A stretch of 64,000 nucleotides of DNA from UBA685 sp002299005 (GTDB taxonomy: Bacteria; Pseudomonadota; Alphaproteobacteria; Puniceispirillales; Puniceispirillaceae): positions 1-64,000 of the forward strand of contig CAXAAH010000003.1 in assembly GCA_963966775.1 (NCBI GenBank), written 5' to 3'. Each line of letters opens with the position of its first letter. Position 1 is the first letter of the stretch. Positions 8,723 through 17,324 of this stretch are shown here, piece by piece. The notes under the pieces are model-generated. The model was given only the letters and a program-made list of their open reading frames with translations. It had not been told where the DNA came from and did no database searches. Made by a program: the position numbers and the translations under genes.

Positions 8723-10003
8723 ATGATGCGTGTTTTGATGACAAAAATGGCCCAGCCGCAAAGAACAAAGTCTGTTTGGCTGATGATTGGTTTGGTTGCG
8801 AGCGCGCTTATGATGCCTGCCGCCCCGGCTTTGGCACAATCAACTGAGTCCAATTCAGCGCTGATGGCGCGCCAGCAAATGCGCCTGAACACCATCGAAG
8901 ATAATCTGAAGACTGTGCGCGGCACGCTGGAAACAGAGTTTCGTGCGATTCGCTTGCGCGTTGAAGAGCTGGTTGAAAATGCCGCAGAAGATAATCGCGC
9001 GCAATCAGCCGCCATCAAAGGCCTCAAAGCGCAGATGAGTGAGCTTGGTGATACGCTTGATATTTTCAATCAGCGCCTGCGCCGATCGATTGAATTATCA
9101 TCAGATGTTGAGTTTCGTGTCTTGCGCCTTGAAAAGCGTATGCAGACCTTATTGTCACTTGGCAGTGATGATTTAACAAACGCCATATTGCAAGATGATC
9201 TAACCGCCGGCGGCACAGCCCCTGCGGTCTCTATGAGCCGTGATAATGATACGGGCGGCGCGACATGGACGGTTGAAAAAGACCCGTCACTAACGGCCGA
9301 GCTTGCAAAATCACAGACAGACAATCAAAGCGTGGCCCTAGATGGTTCAGCAGATGAGTTAGCGGCTGATCTGGCAAATGATAATGCCTCAGAAGATGGC
9401 GATAATGCGACGCAAATTGCGGCAAATACAGATGCGACAGCCGCTAGCACGGCCCTAGATAATGGCACGCAAGATGCGGTTACGCAAGAATCGGGTGTTC
9501 AGGAAGCTGGCATAAATACAGATGAAGCGGCGCGCGAAGAGGTGGCCGCTATTGAAGAGGCCGCACCTGAAGAGGTCATCGAAGAAGCGGTTGTTGTTAG
9601 CGTCTTGCCAGAGGGCACAGCTGAAGAGCAATATCGCTTTGCCTTTGGCCGCATGTTGCAAAATGACCTAGAGACAGCCGAGGCAGGTTTCATAGAATTC
9701 CGCGCGGCGCACGCTGAGAATGAACGGTCAGCCGATGCGCTTTATTGGCTTGGCCGGGTGCAATTCATCCAAGGTGATTTTGGCCAGTCAGCGATGTCTT
9801 TCACCGAGTTTAATTCAGAATTTCCAAATGATTCGCGCCTGCCAGAAGCGATTTTGATGATCGCCGAATCTGTGTTGAATTTCGCCACCCCAGAACAAGC
9901 TTGTCAGATTTTTGTCGATTTGCCGCAAATGCTTGACCAGCCAAGTGCGTCTTTTGTGAAACGCCTTGGTGAGTTGAAGGTAGCCGCCTCTTGTGAGGGC
10001 TAG
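8723..10003 (+). CDS. cpoB: Cell division coordinator CpoB/YbgF with long acidic insert
   Basis: CpoB (YbgF) is a periplasmic protein that ties PBP1B activity to Tol-driven constriction. A signal peptide (LMIGLVASALMMPAAPALAQ) is followed by a coiled coil (about residues 40-140). Next comes an Ala/Asp/Glu/Thr-rich low-complexity stretch (about 150-290). The C-terminal TPR domain has EEQYRFAFGRMLQND and DALYWLGRVQFIQGDF. At 426 residues it is much longer than E. coli CpoB (263) because of the acidic stretch. AGGA lies 7 nt before the ATG. Its 3' end overlaps the tilS GTG by 11 nt. Confidence 0.9.
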   Translation: MMRVLMTKMAQPQRTKSVWLMIGLVASALMMPAAPALAQSTESNSALMARQQMRLNTIEDNLKTVRGTLETEFRAIRLRVEELVENAAEDNRAQSAAIKGLKAQMSELGDTLDIFNQRLRRSIELSSDVEFRVLRLEKRMQTLLSLGSDDLTNAILQDDLTAGGTAPAVSMSRDNDTGGATWTVEKDPSLTAELAKSQTDNQSVALDGSADELAADLANDNASEDGDNATQIAANTDATAASTALDNGTQDAVTQESGVQEAGINTDEAAREEVAAIEEAAPEEVIEEAVVVSVLPEGTAEEQYRFAFGRMLQNDLETAEAGFIEFRAAHAENERSADALYWLGRVQFIQGDFGQSAMSFTEFNSEFPNDSRLPEAILMIAESVLNFATPEQACQIFVDLPQMLDQPSASFVKRLGELKVAASCEG

Positions 10004-11315
10004 CGCACAGACCATAATTGACGATGCTATTGAGGCGCTTATCGGGCGCTTTGTGGGCTTGCCAGATACCAAAAACTGGCTAGTGGCCCTGTCTGGCGGA
10101 GCTGATTCAACGGCTCTGCTTCATATTTTGATGGCCGCTAGCAAGCGCTATGATGCACAGCTTTGTGCGCTTATCGTCAATCATAATTTGCGCCCCGAAG
10201 CCGCAGAAGAAGCAGAAGATGTCGCACGCCTTGCCCGCTCTTATGGCATTGAGGCAAAGATTCTGCGTGTGACCGCCCCCCCGCCAATGGCCGCCCGCCA
10301 AGAATGGGCACGCCAGCAAAGATACCAGCTCCTATGTTCTTATGCGCGCCGTCATGGCGGCATCTTATGGCTTGCCCATCATCTAGATGATCAGTGCGAG
10401 ACAATTGCTATGCGCCTTGCCCATGATAGCGGCTTGCAAGGGCTAGCGGCGATGAAGGCGCATTCTTATCTCGAATTTGTGCCGATTTTGCGCCCGCTCC
10501 TTGAGGTGCCTAAGGCAGATTTGGTCGCTTATTGTGAGGCGCATAATCTGTCTTTTGTGCAAGATCCCTCTAATGAGAATGCCCAGTTTGAGCGGGTGAG
10601 ATGGCGGCGCTTGCTTGTACAAGATAGAGCGCTTGGGGGAAATCTTGCCAAGCTTGGCAGGCTGTCAAAGGCGATGAATGAGGGGCTAGAGCGTGCGCTT
10701 GCGGCATTTTGGCGCAAATATGTGCGGAAAGATTTATCAGGTCATGCGCTGCTATGTGATGCGGCGGCGTTTGCTGACCTGCCAGAACAGGGCAAAATCA
10801 TCGTGATGCGCAAGATGCTGCGGCGTGTGGGGGCTGGTGGTTATCCTGCGTCAATCGCCAGTGTAAAGCGCTTATTACAGCCTATCGCAGATGGCAGAGA
10901 TGCAACCCTAGCCGCCTGTCATATTCGATGTGAGGCGCCGGAAATAGCCATTTTACCAGAGGCAGGGCGCGACCATGAGCCGCTTTATCTGGGGGCAGGG
11001 GCTGAGAGGCTTTATCGTGGCCGCTTGCTTGTGCGTACGCCAAAAGAGCTGGCAGATGGGCAGGTGATTTTGCGCCCGATGCATCAGAGCCTGTTGGCCA
11101 TGCTTGCCCCGGATGACCCTTACCGTGTCTTTCTTGGCTGTCTGCGTCCTGAGATAAGAATGATATTTCCTTTTGTGCATACCCTTGACGATAGGCCTAT
11201 CACTCCCCACATTACCAACATGGTGCAAAAGGGCTATTTTAGTCAGTTGGATTGGCCAACTGCGCAAGTTGCCATCTACTCGTCTAGTGGGATAGCAAGG
11301 GATGCTGTCGGATAG
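9993..11315 (+). CDS. tilS: tRNA(Ile)-lysidine synthase TilS
   Basis: TilS converts C34 of the CAU-anticodon tRNA-Ile to lysidine, so the tRNA reads AUA. The PP-loop ATP-binding motif SGGADS is at residues 34-39, followed by VNHNLRPEA and LAHHLDDQCETIAMRL, all diagnostic of the family. The C-terminal part is less conserved. The GTG start at 9993 lies 11 nt inside cpoB and suggests translational coupling. The position between cpoB and ftsH is typical for alphaproteobacteria. The gene is expected to be essential. Confidence 0.94.
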   Translation: MRASAQTIIDDAIEALIGRFVGLPDTKNWLVALSGGADSTALLHILMAASKRYDAQLCALIVNHNLRPEAAEEAEDVARLARSYGIEAKILRVTAPPPMAARQEWARQQRYQLLCSYARRHGGILWLAHHLDDQCETIAMRLAHDSGLQGLAAMKAHSYLEFVPILRPLLEVPKADLVAYCEAHNLSFVQDPSNENAQFERVRWRRLLVQDRALGGNLAKLGRLSKAMNEGLERALAAFWRKYVRKDLSGHALLCDAAAFADLPEQGKIIVMRKMLRRVGAGGYPASIASVKRLLQPIADGRDATLAACHIRCEAPEIAILPEAGRDHEPLYLGAGAERLYRGRLLVRTPKELADGQVILRPMHQSLLAMLAPDDPYRVFLGCLRPEIRMIFPFVHTLDDRPITPHITNMVQKGYFSQLDWPTAQVAIYSSSGIARDAVG

Positions 11316-11357
11316 GCGAAAATGGGTGGAAGCTTACTTTTGTATCAGGTAAATTAA

Positions 11358-11389
11358 GACTCTTACGAATTTACAACGTATCAAGAGTC
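11358..11389 (+). repeat. Imperfect inverted repeat upstream of ftsH
   Basis: GACTCTT at 11358-11364 pairs with AAGAGTC at 11383-11389. A further ACG/CGT pairing inside gives a stem of about ten base pairs with a small bulge. It lies 30 bp before the ftsH start and could be an operator or leader hairpin. No T-run follows, so it is not a terminator. Confidence 0.5.
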
Positions 11390-11418
11390 ATAACAATTAG
11401 AGGAAAAGGGTTCCCTTC

Positions 11419-13365
11419 GTGAACAATCTCGGCCGAAACATATTTATTTGGGTGATCATTGGTATCGCTTTGATGTCATTGTTTAACCTGTTTCAAAACC
11501 CCGCTAGCACGAGCGCATCTCGCAATGTCGCCTACACGGATTTTGTTGGCTCTGTTCAATCTGGACAGGTGAGAGATGTTATCATCGAAGGCGCAAATAT
11601 CACCGCGCGCACAAAAGATAATCAGCAGATTTCATCTTATGTGCCAGAAGGCGCGGATATTGTGGGTATCCTGACTGATAATGATGTGCGCATCGAAGCG
11701 CGCCCTGATGAGAGCAACTCACCGGGCTTTTTCTCATTATTGCTCTCTTGGTTCCCGATGCTGTTATTTATTGGTGTGTGGATTTTCTTCATGCGCCAAA
11801 TGCAAGGCGGCGGAAAAGGCGGGGCGATGGGCTTTGGCAAATCGCGCGCTAAATTGCTTACCGAAGCGCATGGCCGCGTGACATTTGATGATGTGGCAGG
11901 CATTGATGAAGCTAAGACTGAGCTTGAAGAAGTGGTCGAATTCCTAAAGGACCCGGGAAAGTTCCAACGCCTTGGCGGCAAAATCCCAAAAGGTGTGTTG
12001 CTGGTGGGCCCTCCTGGTACAGGTAAAACTTTGTTGGCGAAATCTGTCGCTGGTGAAGCGAATGTGCCTTTCTTCTCTATCTCAGGCTCTGACTTTGTTG
12101 AGATGTTTGTCGGTGTCGGTGCCAGCCGTGTCCGTGATATGTTTGAACAGGGCAAGAAGAGCGCCCCTTGTATTATCTTTATTGATGAGATTGACGCTGT
12201 TGGCCGTCATCGTGGTGCCGGCCTTGGTGGTGGTAATGATGAGCGCGAACAGACCCTAAACCAGATGCTGGTTGAGATGGATGGTTTTGAGGCAAATGAA
12301 GGTGTTATCCTTGTTGCCGCAACCAACCGCCCTGATGTGCTTGACCCTGCCTTGTTGCGCCCTGGTCGTTTTGACCGTCAGGTCGTGGTGCCTAACCCTG
12401 ATTTGCTTGGTCGTGAGCGTATCTTGAAAGTGCATATGCGCAAGACGCCTTTGTCTAATGATGTTGAGCCGCGCACAATCGCTAGAGGCACGCCCGGTTT
12501 CTCAGGTGCTGATTTGGCAAACCTTGTGAATGAGGCAGCTTTGCTTGCCGCGCGCAAGGGCCGCAGAACAGTCTCTATGGCAGAATTTGAAGAAGCCAAA
12601 GATAAGGTGATGATGGGCTCTGAGCGTCGCTCTATGGTGATGACAGATGATGAAAAGCGCCTAACAGCCTATCATGAGGCAGGCCATGCGGTGGTCGCTC
12701 TTCATCTGCCAGCCTCAGACCCTATTCATAAAGCAACGATTATCCCACGTGGCCGCGCGCTTGGTATGGTGATGCGTCTGCCTGAGGGGGATCGTGTCTC
12801 ATTGGCTTATGATAAAATTCTGGCTGATTTGCGTGTGGCTTGTGGTGGTCGTATTGCTGAGGATTTGATCTTTGGCGCTGATAAAATCACAACAGGCGCG
12901 TCATCTGATATCCGTATGGCAACCGATATGGCACGTCGTATGGTCACAGAATGGGGCATGTCAGACAAGCTAGGCTTCTTGGCCTATGCCGGTGATGAGC
13001 AGGAAGTCTTCCTTGGTCGTTCCGTGACACAGTCAAAGACAGTCTCTGAAGGCACAGCCGATTTGATTGATTTAGAGGTACGCCGCATTGTCGATGAAGC
13101 CTATACAGATGCTGAAAATCTGTTGAAGAAGCATAATGACCAGTTGGAAAATCTCGCCCAAGGTTTGCTTGAATATGAGACTTTGAACGGGGAAGAAATT
13201 AAGATCATCGTTGATGGTGGCACGCTTTCACGCAATGACGCCTCTGATGATGAGCATAATAACCCAACCGAGCCACGTGCGAAGAAGCCGCGCTCTGGTC
13301 TGCCATCTGGTGGCCGTCGTTCAGCGAAACCGGCCGGTGAGCCAGCAGGTCCTGACGGGGCGTAA
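11419..13365 (+). CDS. ftsH: ATP-dependent membrane zinc protease FtsH
   Basis: FtsH degrades misassembled membrane proteins and regulators such as RpoH and LpxC, both of which are encoded in this window. Two N-terminal membrane helices (about residues 8-25 and 108-125) flank a periplasmic domain. Walker A GPPGTGKT is at about 197-204, Walker B is IIFIDEIDAVG, the second region of homology is NRPDVLDPALLRPGRFDRQ, and the zinc site HEAGH is at about 419-423. The start is the GTG at 11419, with AGAGGAAAAGGG upstream. The C-terminal 35 residues are Lys/Pro/Gly-rich. The stop directly abuts the folP ATG. Confidence 0.97.
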   Translation: MNNLGRNIFIWVIIGIALMSLFNLFQNPASTSASRNVAYTDFVGSVQSGQVRDVIIEGANITARTKDNQQISSYVPEGADIVGILTDNDVRIEARPDESNSPGFFSLLLSWFPMLLFIGVWIFFMRQMQGGGKGGAMGFGKSRAKLLTEAHGRVTFDDVAGIDEAKTELEEVVEFLKDPGKFQRLGGKIPKGVLLVGPPGTGKTLLAKSVAGEANVPFFSISGSDFVEMFVGVGASRVRDMFEQGKKSAPCIIFIDEIDAVGRHRGAGLGGGNDEREQTLNQMLVEMDGFEANEGVILVAATNRPDVLDPALLRPGRFDRQVVVPNPDLLGRERILKVHMRKTPLSNDVEPRTIARGTPGFSGADLANLVNEAALLAARKGRRTVSMAEFEEAKDKVMMGSERRSMVMTDDEKRLTAYHEAGHAVVALHLPASDPIHKATIIPRGRALGMVMRLPEGDRVSLAYDKILADLRVACGGRIAEDLIFGADKITTGASSDIRMATDMARRMVTEWGMSDKLGFLAYAGDEQEVFLGRSVTQSKTVSEGTADLIDLEVRRIVDEAYTDAENLLKKHNDQLENLAQGLLEYETLNGEEIKIIVDGGTLSRNDASDDEHNNPTEPRAKKPRSGLPSGGRRSAKPAGEPAGPDGA

Positions 13366-14490
13366 ATGGCGCTACATTATACAAATAACATGCCGACGCC
13401 GCCTGATGGGCGGCGTCTGTATATCAGGCCTGTGAATCTGGTCGCGCGTGATAGTGCGATTTGCCAAAGCGCGGCGACGGGTGCCTATCATGCGCTGGCG
13501 GGTGGCTGGATGGCATTTCGCGCCGTTGATGTCATCATGCGTGGTAATGTGCCAGATGAGATCCATGTCAAACGCTGTGCGGTTGATGAGTGGCTGGCAG
13601 AGGCGCCTGATAAAGACCATGCGGCACAGATGCTCCAAGCCCTCACATCTCCGCGCCCTGATTTTGCGGGCCTGTCAATGGCAGAGCCGCACGTGATGGG
13701 GATTGTCAATGCGACCCCTGACAGCTTTTCAGATGGCGGCGTTAATTTTGCCGCAGAAGATGGTATCAAAAACGCGCTTAAGATGGTCGAAGAAGGTGCC
13801 AGCATTTTGGATGTGGGGGGCGAATCAACACGCCCCGGCGCTGAGGCTGTGGCGCGTGATGAGGAAATCAGGCGCATTACCCCGATTATTGAGGCGCTAA
13901 GCAAGGCAGGCCATGTCGTCTCTGCTGATACGCGCCATACATCTGTGATGGCAGCGGCGGCAGATGCAGGCGCGCCGATTATCAATGATGTGGGCGGCTT
14001 TCGTGATGCGGGCGCAGAAGCGCTTATTGGGACACTATCGGGTGGCGATGAGGGCGGTTATGCGATTGCGATGCATATGCAAGGCACGCCTGAGACCATG
14101 CAGAAAAACCCGCATTATGATTTTGCGCCCTTGGATGTCTATGATTGGCTAGCGGCGCGTATTGAGGCGCTTCGTGATGCTGGCACGCCGCTGTCACATA
14201 TCGCGATTGATCCGGGATTTGGGTTTGGCAAGACGCCGTTGCATAATCTTGAGATCATCAATTGGACAGCGTTATTTCACGGGCTTGGTGTGCCTATACT
14301 TATCGGGGTGTCGCGCAAATCATCAATAGCCAAATTATCCAAAGATGAGCCAGCAGATGAGCGCCTTGGCGGCTCTTTGGCCTTGGCTTTGCGGTCTATT
14401 GAATGCGGCGCGCAAATCATCCGCACCCATGATGTCGCCCAAACAGCCCAAGCGATGACCCTGCAACAAAAAACCTTAGCGGCTGGCTAG
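13366..14490 (+). CDS. folP: Dihydropteroate synthase FolP with N-terminal extension
   Basis: FolP joins p-aminobenzoate to hydroxymethyl-dihydropterin pyrophosphate in folate synthesis and is the sulfonamide target. The TIM-barrel domain begins near residue 107 with HVMGIVNATPDSFSDGG. It continues with GGESTRPGAE, INDVGGF, and the late motifs DPGFGFGKT and IGVSRKSSI. About 100 residues come before it (MALHYTNNMPTPPDGR...); similar poorly characterised extensions occur in other alphaproteobacterial FolP proteins. The ATG follows the ftsH stop with no spacer, which implies coupled translation. Confidence 0.94.
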   Translation: MALHYTNNMPTPPDGRRLYIRPVNLVARDSAICQSAATGAYHALAGGWMAFRAVDVIMRGNVPDEIHVKRCAVDEWLAEAPDKDHAAQMLQALTSPRPDFAGLSMAEPHVMGIVNATPDSFSDGGVNFAAEDGIKNALKMVEEGASILDVGGESTRPGAEAVARDEEIRRITPIIEALSKAGHVVSADTRHTSVMAAAADAGAPIINDVGGFRDAGAEALIGTLSGGDEGGYAIAMHMQGTPETMQKNPHYDFAPLDVYDWLAARIEALRDAGTPLSHIAIDPGFGFGKTPLHNLEIINWTALFHGLGVPILIGVSRKSSIAKLSKDEPADERLGGSLALALRSIECGAQIIRTHDVAQTAQAMTLQQKTLAAG

Positions 14491-14587
14491 TCACTTCTGT
14501 GTCTTATAGCGGTGATAGACTTCCCCCCTCGCATTGCTTATAGTGCGAGACATTAGGCTTTTCCTTGCAAATAAGTGAGTGTGCATC

Positions 14588-16012
14588 ATGGCAGGCATTT
14601 TCGGGACTGATGGCGTCAGAGCGCGGATTAATACAGGGCTCATGCGGGCTGAATCTGTGGTGCGCTTGGCACTTGCGGCGGGGCGGTGGTTTGTGGATCA
14701 CGGCCAAGATGATGACGGCCCAAATCAAGACGGCCCAAATCAAGATAAAAAGCCGCCATTGGTGGTGATCGGCAAGGATACACGTCTATCAGGCTATATG
14801 CTTGAATCAGCGCTTGTAGCAGGCTTTTCTTCGATTGGGATGGAATGCAAATTGCTAGGGCCTATTCCGACGGCGACAGTCTCTGTGATGACGCAGAAAC
14901 TAGGCGCGCATTTGGGGGTGATGGTCTCTGCAAGTCATAATCCGCATCATGATAATGGTATCAAATTATTCGGCCCTGATGGCAAAAAGCTGGCAGATGA
15001 GATCGAGATTGAGATAAGCCAATTGATGCAAGGCTCTATCGCGCTGGCAGAGGCTGAGAATATGGGGCGCGTGCGCCGTATCCTTGATACCGCTGATATC
15101 TATTGTGATTACGCCTGTGAGACCATGCCTGATAAGCAGATTTTCAAAGGGCTGAAAGTGGTCGTGGATTGCGCCAATGGTGCCGCCTATATGACCGCGC
15201 CAAAAACGCTTCGGGCATTGGGCGCAGAGGTTATCGCGCTTTATGATGAGCCTGATGGGCTGAATATTAATCATGGGTGCGGTGCGGTGCATCCTGAAAA
15301 AATGGCAGAGGCTGTGGTGCTGCATGGGGCAGATGTGGGTATCGCGCTTGATGGTGATGCGGACAGGCTGATTCTGGCGGATGAGACAGGCTGTATCCAT
15401 GATGGTGACAAGGTGCTGGCCGTGATTGCCACCGCCATGCAAGAGGCAGGCACATTGCGCCCGCCTGTGGTTGGCACGCTGATGTCGAATTTAGGGCTTG
15501 AGCGCTATCTTGATAGCCGCGGCATTGCCTTTGCACGCGCGCAAGTTGGTGACCGCTATATTCTCAAAATGCTAGATGGCAGTGATGCTAGCCAAGGTGA
15601 GGGTGGTAATCTTGGCGGTGAGGGCTCTGGGCATATTTTGATGCCAGATCTTATCCCCTCAGGTGATGGTCTGATGGCCGCGTTGCAAGTACTCAAAGCA
15701 AGTGTGACAAATCAAAAGCCACTCTCTTACGTGCTTGGAATTTATGAATCTGTGCCGCAAAGGCTGGTGAATTTGCCGAATGTTGATAAGGCGATTATCG
15801 ATGATAAACAGATTGTCAGCCTATGCCAAAAGCTGACAGAGGCGTTTGCCGGTGAGGGGCGGATTTTGCTGCGCCCATCTGGCACAGAGCCGTTGGTGCG
15901 TGTGATGGTCGAAGCCACAGATAGCGCCAAATTAGATGCTGTGATGGATGAGCTTACCAGTGCTTTGATGGCTGTGAATGCGCGTCTTCAAGAGGCGGCA
16001 TCTGAGGGGTAA
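14588..16012 (+). CDS. glmM: Phosphoglucosamine mutase GlmM
   Basis: GlmM converts glucosamine-6-phosphate to glucosamine-1-phosphate, leading to UDP-GlcNAc for peptidoglycan and lipid A. MAGIFGTDGVR at the N-terminus is typical. The phosphorylated serine lies in SASHNPHHDNGIK (about Ser116). The metal-binding loop is DGDADR, and the sugar- and phosphate-binding motifs are GEGSGH and RPSGTEPLVRVMVE. The ATG at 14588 is preferred over the GTG at 14579 from family alignment. An acidic insert near residues 40-55 (GPNQDGPNQD) comes from a 15-bp tandem duplication. A hairpin terminator starts at its stop codon. Confidence 0.96.
   Translation: MAGIFGTDGVRARINTGLMRAESVVRLALAAGRWFVDHGQDDDGPNQDGPNQDKKPPLVVIGKDTRLSGYMLESALVAGFSSIGMECKLLGPIPTATVSVMTQKLGAHLGVMVSASHNPHHDNGIKLFGPDGKKLADEIEIEISQLMQGSIALAEAENMGRVRRILDTADIYCDYACETMPDKQIFKGLKVVVDCANGAAYMTAPKTLRALGAEVIALYDEPDGLNINHGCGAVHPEKMAEAVVLHGADVGIALDGDADRLILADETGCIHDGDKVLAVIATAMQEAGTLRPPVVGTLMSNLGLERYLDSRGIAFARAQVGDRYILKMLDGSDASQGEGGNLGGEGSGHILMPDLIPSGDGLMAALQVLKASVTNQKPLSYVLGIYESVPQRLVNLPNVDKAIIDDKQIVSLCQKLTEAFAGEGRILLRPSGTEPLVRVMVEATDSAKLDAVMDELTSALMAVNARLQEAASEG
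14714..14743 (+). repeat. Perfect 15-bp tandem duplication in glmM
   Basis: GACGGCCCAAATCAA occurs twice back to back and encodes GPNQD twice in frame, in a surface-type loop before the conserved VVIGKDTRLSG segment. Confidence 0.9.
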
Positions 16013-16030
16013 TAGGCGGTGCCTATTTTT
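16012..16030 (+). terminator. Short rho-independent terminator after glmM
   Basis: ATAGGC, loop GGT, GCCTAT, then a T-run. The stem begins at the last base of the glmM TAA stop. The stem is short (6 bp), so termination may be partial. Confidence 0.6.
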
Positions 16031-16062
16031 GCGGCAGGCAGAGGCGCCTTAAAATCAGCCTG

Positions 16063-16090
16063 TTGACATCTGGATAAGAAACACTAATTT
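16063..16090 (+). promoter_or_regulatory. Predicted sigma-70 promoter of serC-serA
   Basis: A perfect -35 TTGACA (16063-16068) is separated by 16 bp from a -10 TAATTT (16085-16090). Transcription would start near 16097, giving a leader of about 48 nt before the serC ATG. Confidence 0.65.
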
Positions 16091-16096
16091 CATCGG

Positions 16097-16125
16097 TGGG
16101 TCGCTGTCCCCCAACGGACAGTCAC
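16097..16125 (+). promoter_or_regulatory. Structured 5' leader of serC (candidate cis-regulatory RNA)
   Basis: Right after the predicted transcription start a hairpin forms: CTGTCC (16104-16109), loop CCCAAC, GGACAG (16116-16121). It ends about 13 nt before the GAGG ribosome site of serC. Alphaproteobacteria have a described serC RNA motif upstream of this gene; this could be a member, but I cannot confirm the consensus without a covariance model. Confidence 0.4.
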
Positions 16126-16144
16126 ATTACTGATGAGGTCTATT

Positions 16145-17323
16145 ATGCCCTTTCCGCTTCCTGCGCAAAAGCCGCAGTCCGCTCACTTTTCTTCGGGTCC
16201 TACCAAGAAATGTCCCGGCTGGAACCTCTCACGACTTGACCAAACACATCTTGGCAGATCACATCGTGCCAAGGGTCCTAAAGCTTCTTTAACATCTGCA
16301 ATTGACCGCATGGCCCAGCTGTTGGCACTGCCTGACGATTATCGTCTTGGTATCGTACCAGCCTCTGATACGGGTGCTGTGGAAATGGTCATGTGGTCAT
16401 TATTTGGCCAGCGCGGTGTTGATATTCTTGCTTGGGAATCATTTGGTAAGACGTGGGTGAATGATGCCACCGCTCAATTACAACTAGATGATTTACGCTT
16501 GTTCGAAGCTGATTGGGGGGCGCTGCCTGCCCTTGATGAGGTTGATTTCGACCGTGATGTTCTGTTCACCTATAATGGCACCACCTCTGGTGTGCGCTTG
16601 CCAAATTGTGATTTTATCCCATCTGACCGCAAGGGGCTGACAATCGCTGATGCAACCTCGGCTTGTTTTGCGATGGATATGGATTGGAACAAGATTGATA
16701 TCGCGACCTTTAGCTGGCAGAAATCGCTTGGCGGTGAGGGTGCGCATGGCGTGCTTGTGCTATCGCCGCGTGCGGTTGAACGCCTTGAGGGGGCCCCTGC
16801 ACCACGCGCGCTGCCAAAGATTTTCCAGCTTACCAAAAAGGGCAAATTAATCGAAGGCATCTTCCGCGGTGATACGATTAACACCCCGTCAATGTTGGCT
16901 GTGGCTGATCTGCATCAGGCACTTGATTGGGCCGAAGAGATTGGCGGCTTGTCTGCCTTGATGGCGCGCTCTGATGAGAGCCTTGCACATGTCAAACAAT
17001 GGGTGGCACAGACACCTTGGGTTGATTTCCTTGCGCAAGATGAAGCGACGATTTCAAACACCTCTATTTGTTTGCAAATTGCTGACCCGGCTATCACATC
17101 GCTTGGCCAGTCTGAGAAATCAGATTTTGCCAAACAGATGGTCACCTTGCTGGGTGATGAGACTGTTGCCTTTGATATTGGCGCCTATCGCACAGCCCCT
17201 GCTGGCTTGCGCATTTGGGCAGGGCCAACGGTTGAGCCGTCAGATATCGCCTTGCTATTGCCATGGCTAGATTGGGCTTTCGCCAGCGTTAAAGAAGATT
17301 TTTTGAATAAGAAAGGGGCATAA
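16145..17323 (+). CDS. serC: Phosphoserine aminotransferase SerC
   Basis: SerC transaminates 3-phosphohydroxypyruvate to phosphoserine in serine synthesis, using PLP. HFSSGPTKKCPGW near the N-terminus and the PLP-lysine motif FSWQKSLGGEGAHG (Lys near residue 192) identify the longer alphaproteobacterial type. The ATG at 16145 is chosen because GAGG lies 6 nt upstream; an in-frame ATG at 16133 lacks such a site. That gives 392 residues. serA follows after 1 nt, so two successive steps of one pathway share a transcript. The upstream promoter and hairpin suggest regulation in the leader. Confidence 0.95.
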   Translation: MPFPLPAQKPQSAHFSSGPTKKCPGWNLSRLDQTHLGRSHRAKGPKASLTSAIDRMAQLLALPDDYRLGIVPASDTGAVEMVMWSLFGQRGVDILAWESFGKTWVNDATAQLQLDDLRLFEADWGALPALDEVDFDRDVLFTYNGTTSGVRLPNCDFIPSDRKGLTIADATSACFAMDMDWNKIDIATFSWQKSLGGEGAHGVLVLSPRAVERLEGAPAPRALPKIFQLTKKGKLIEGIFRGDTINTPSMLAVADLHQALDWAEEIGGLSALMARSDESLAHVKQWVAQTPWVDFLAQDEATISNTSICLQIADPAITSLGQSEKSDFAKQMVTLLGDETVAFDIGAYRTAPAGLRIWAGPTVEPSDIALLLPWLDWAFASVKEDFLNKKGA

Positions 17324-17324
17324 A

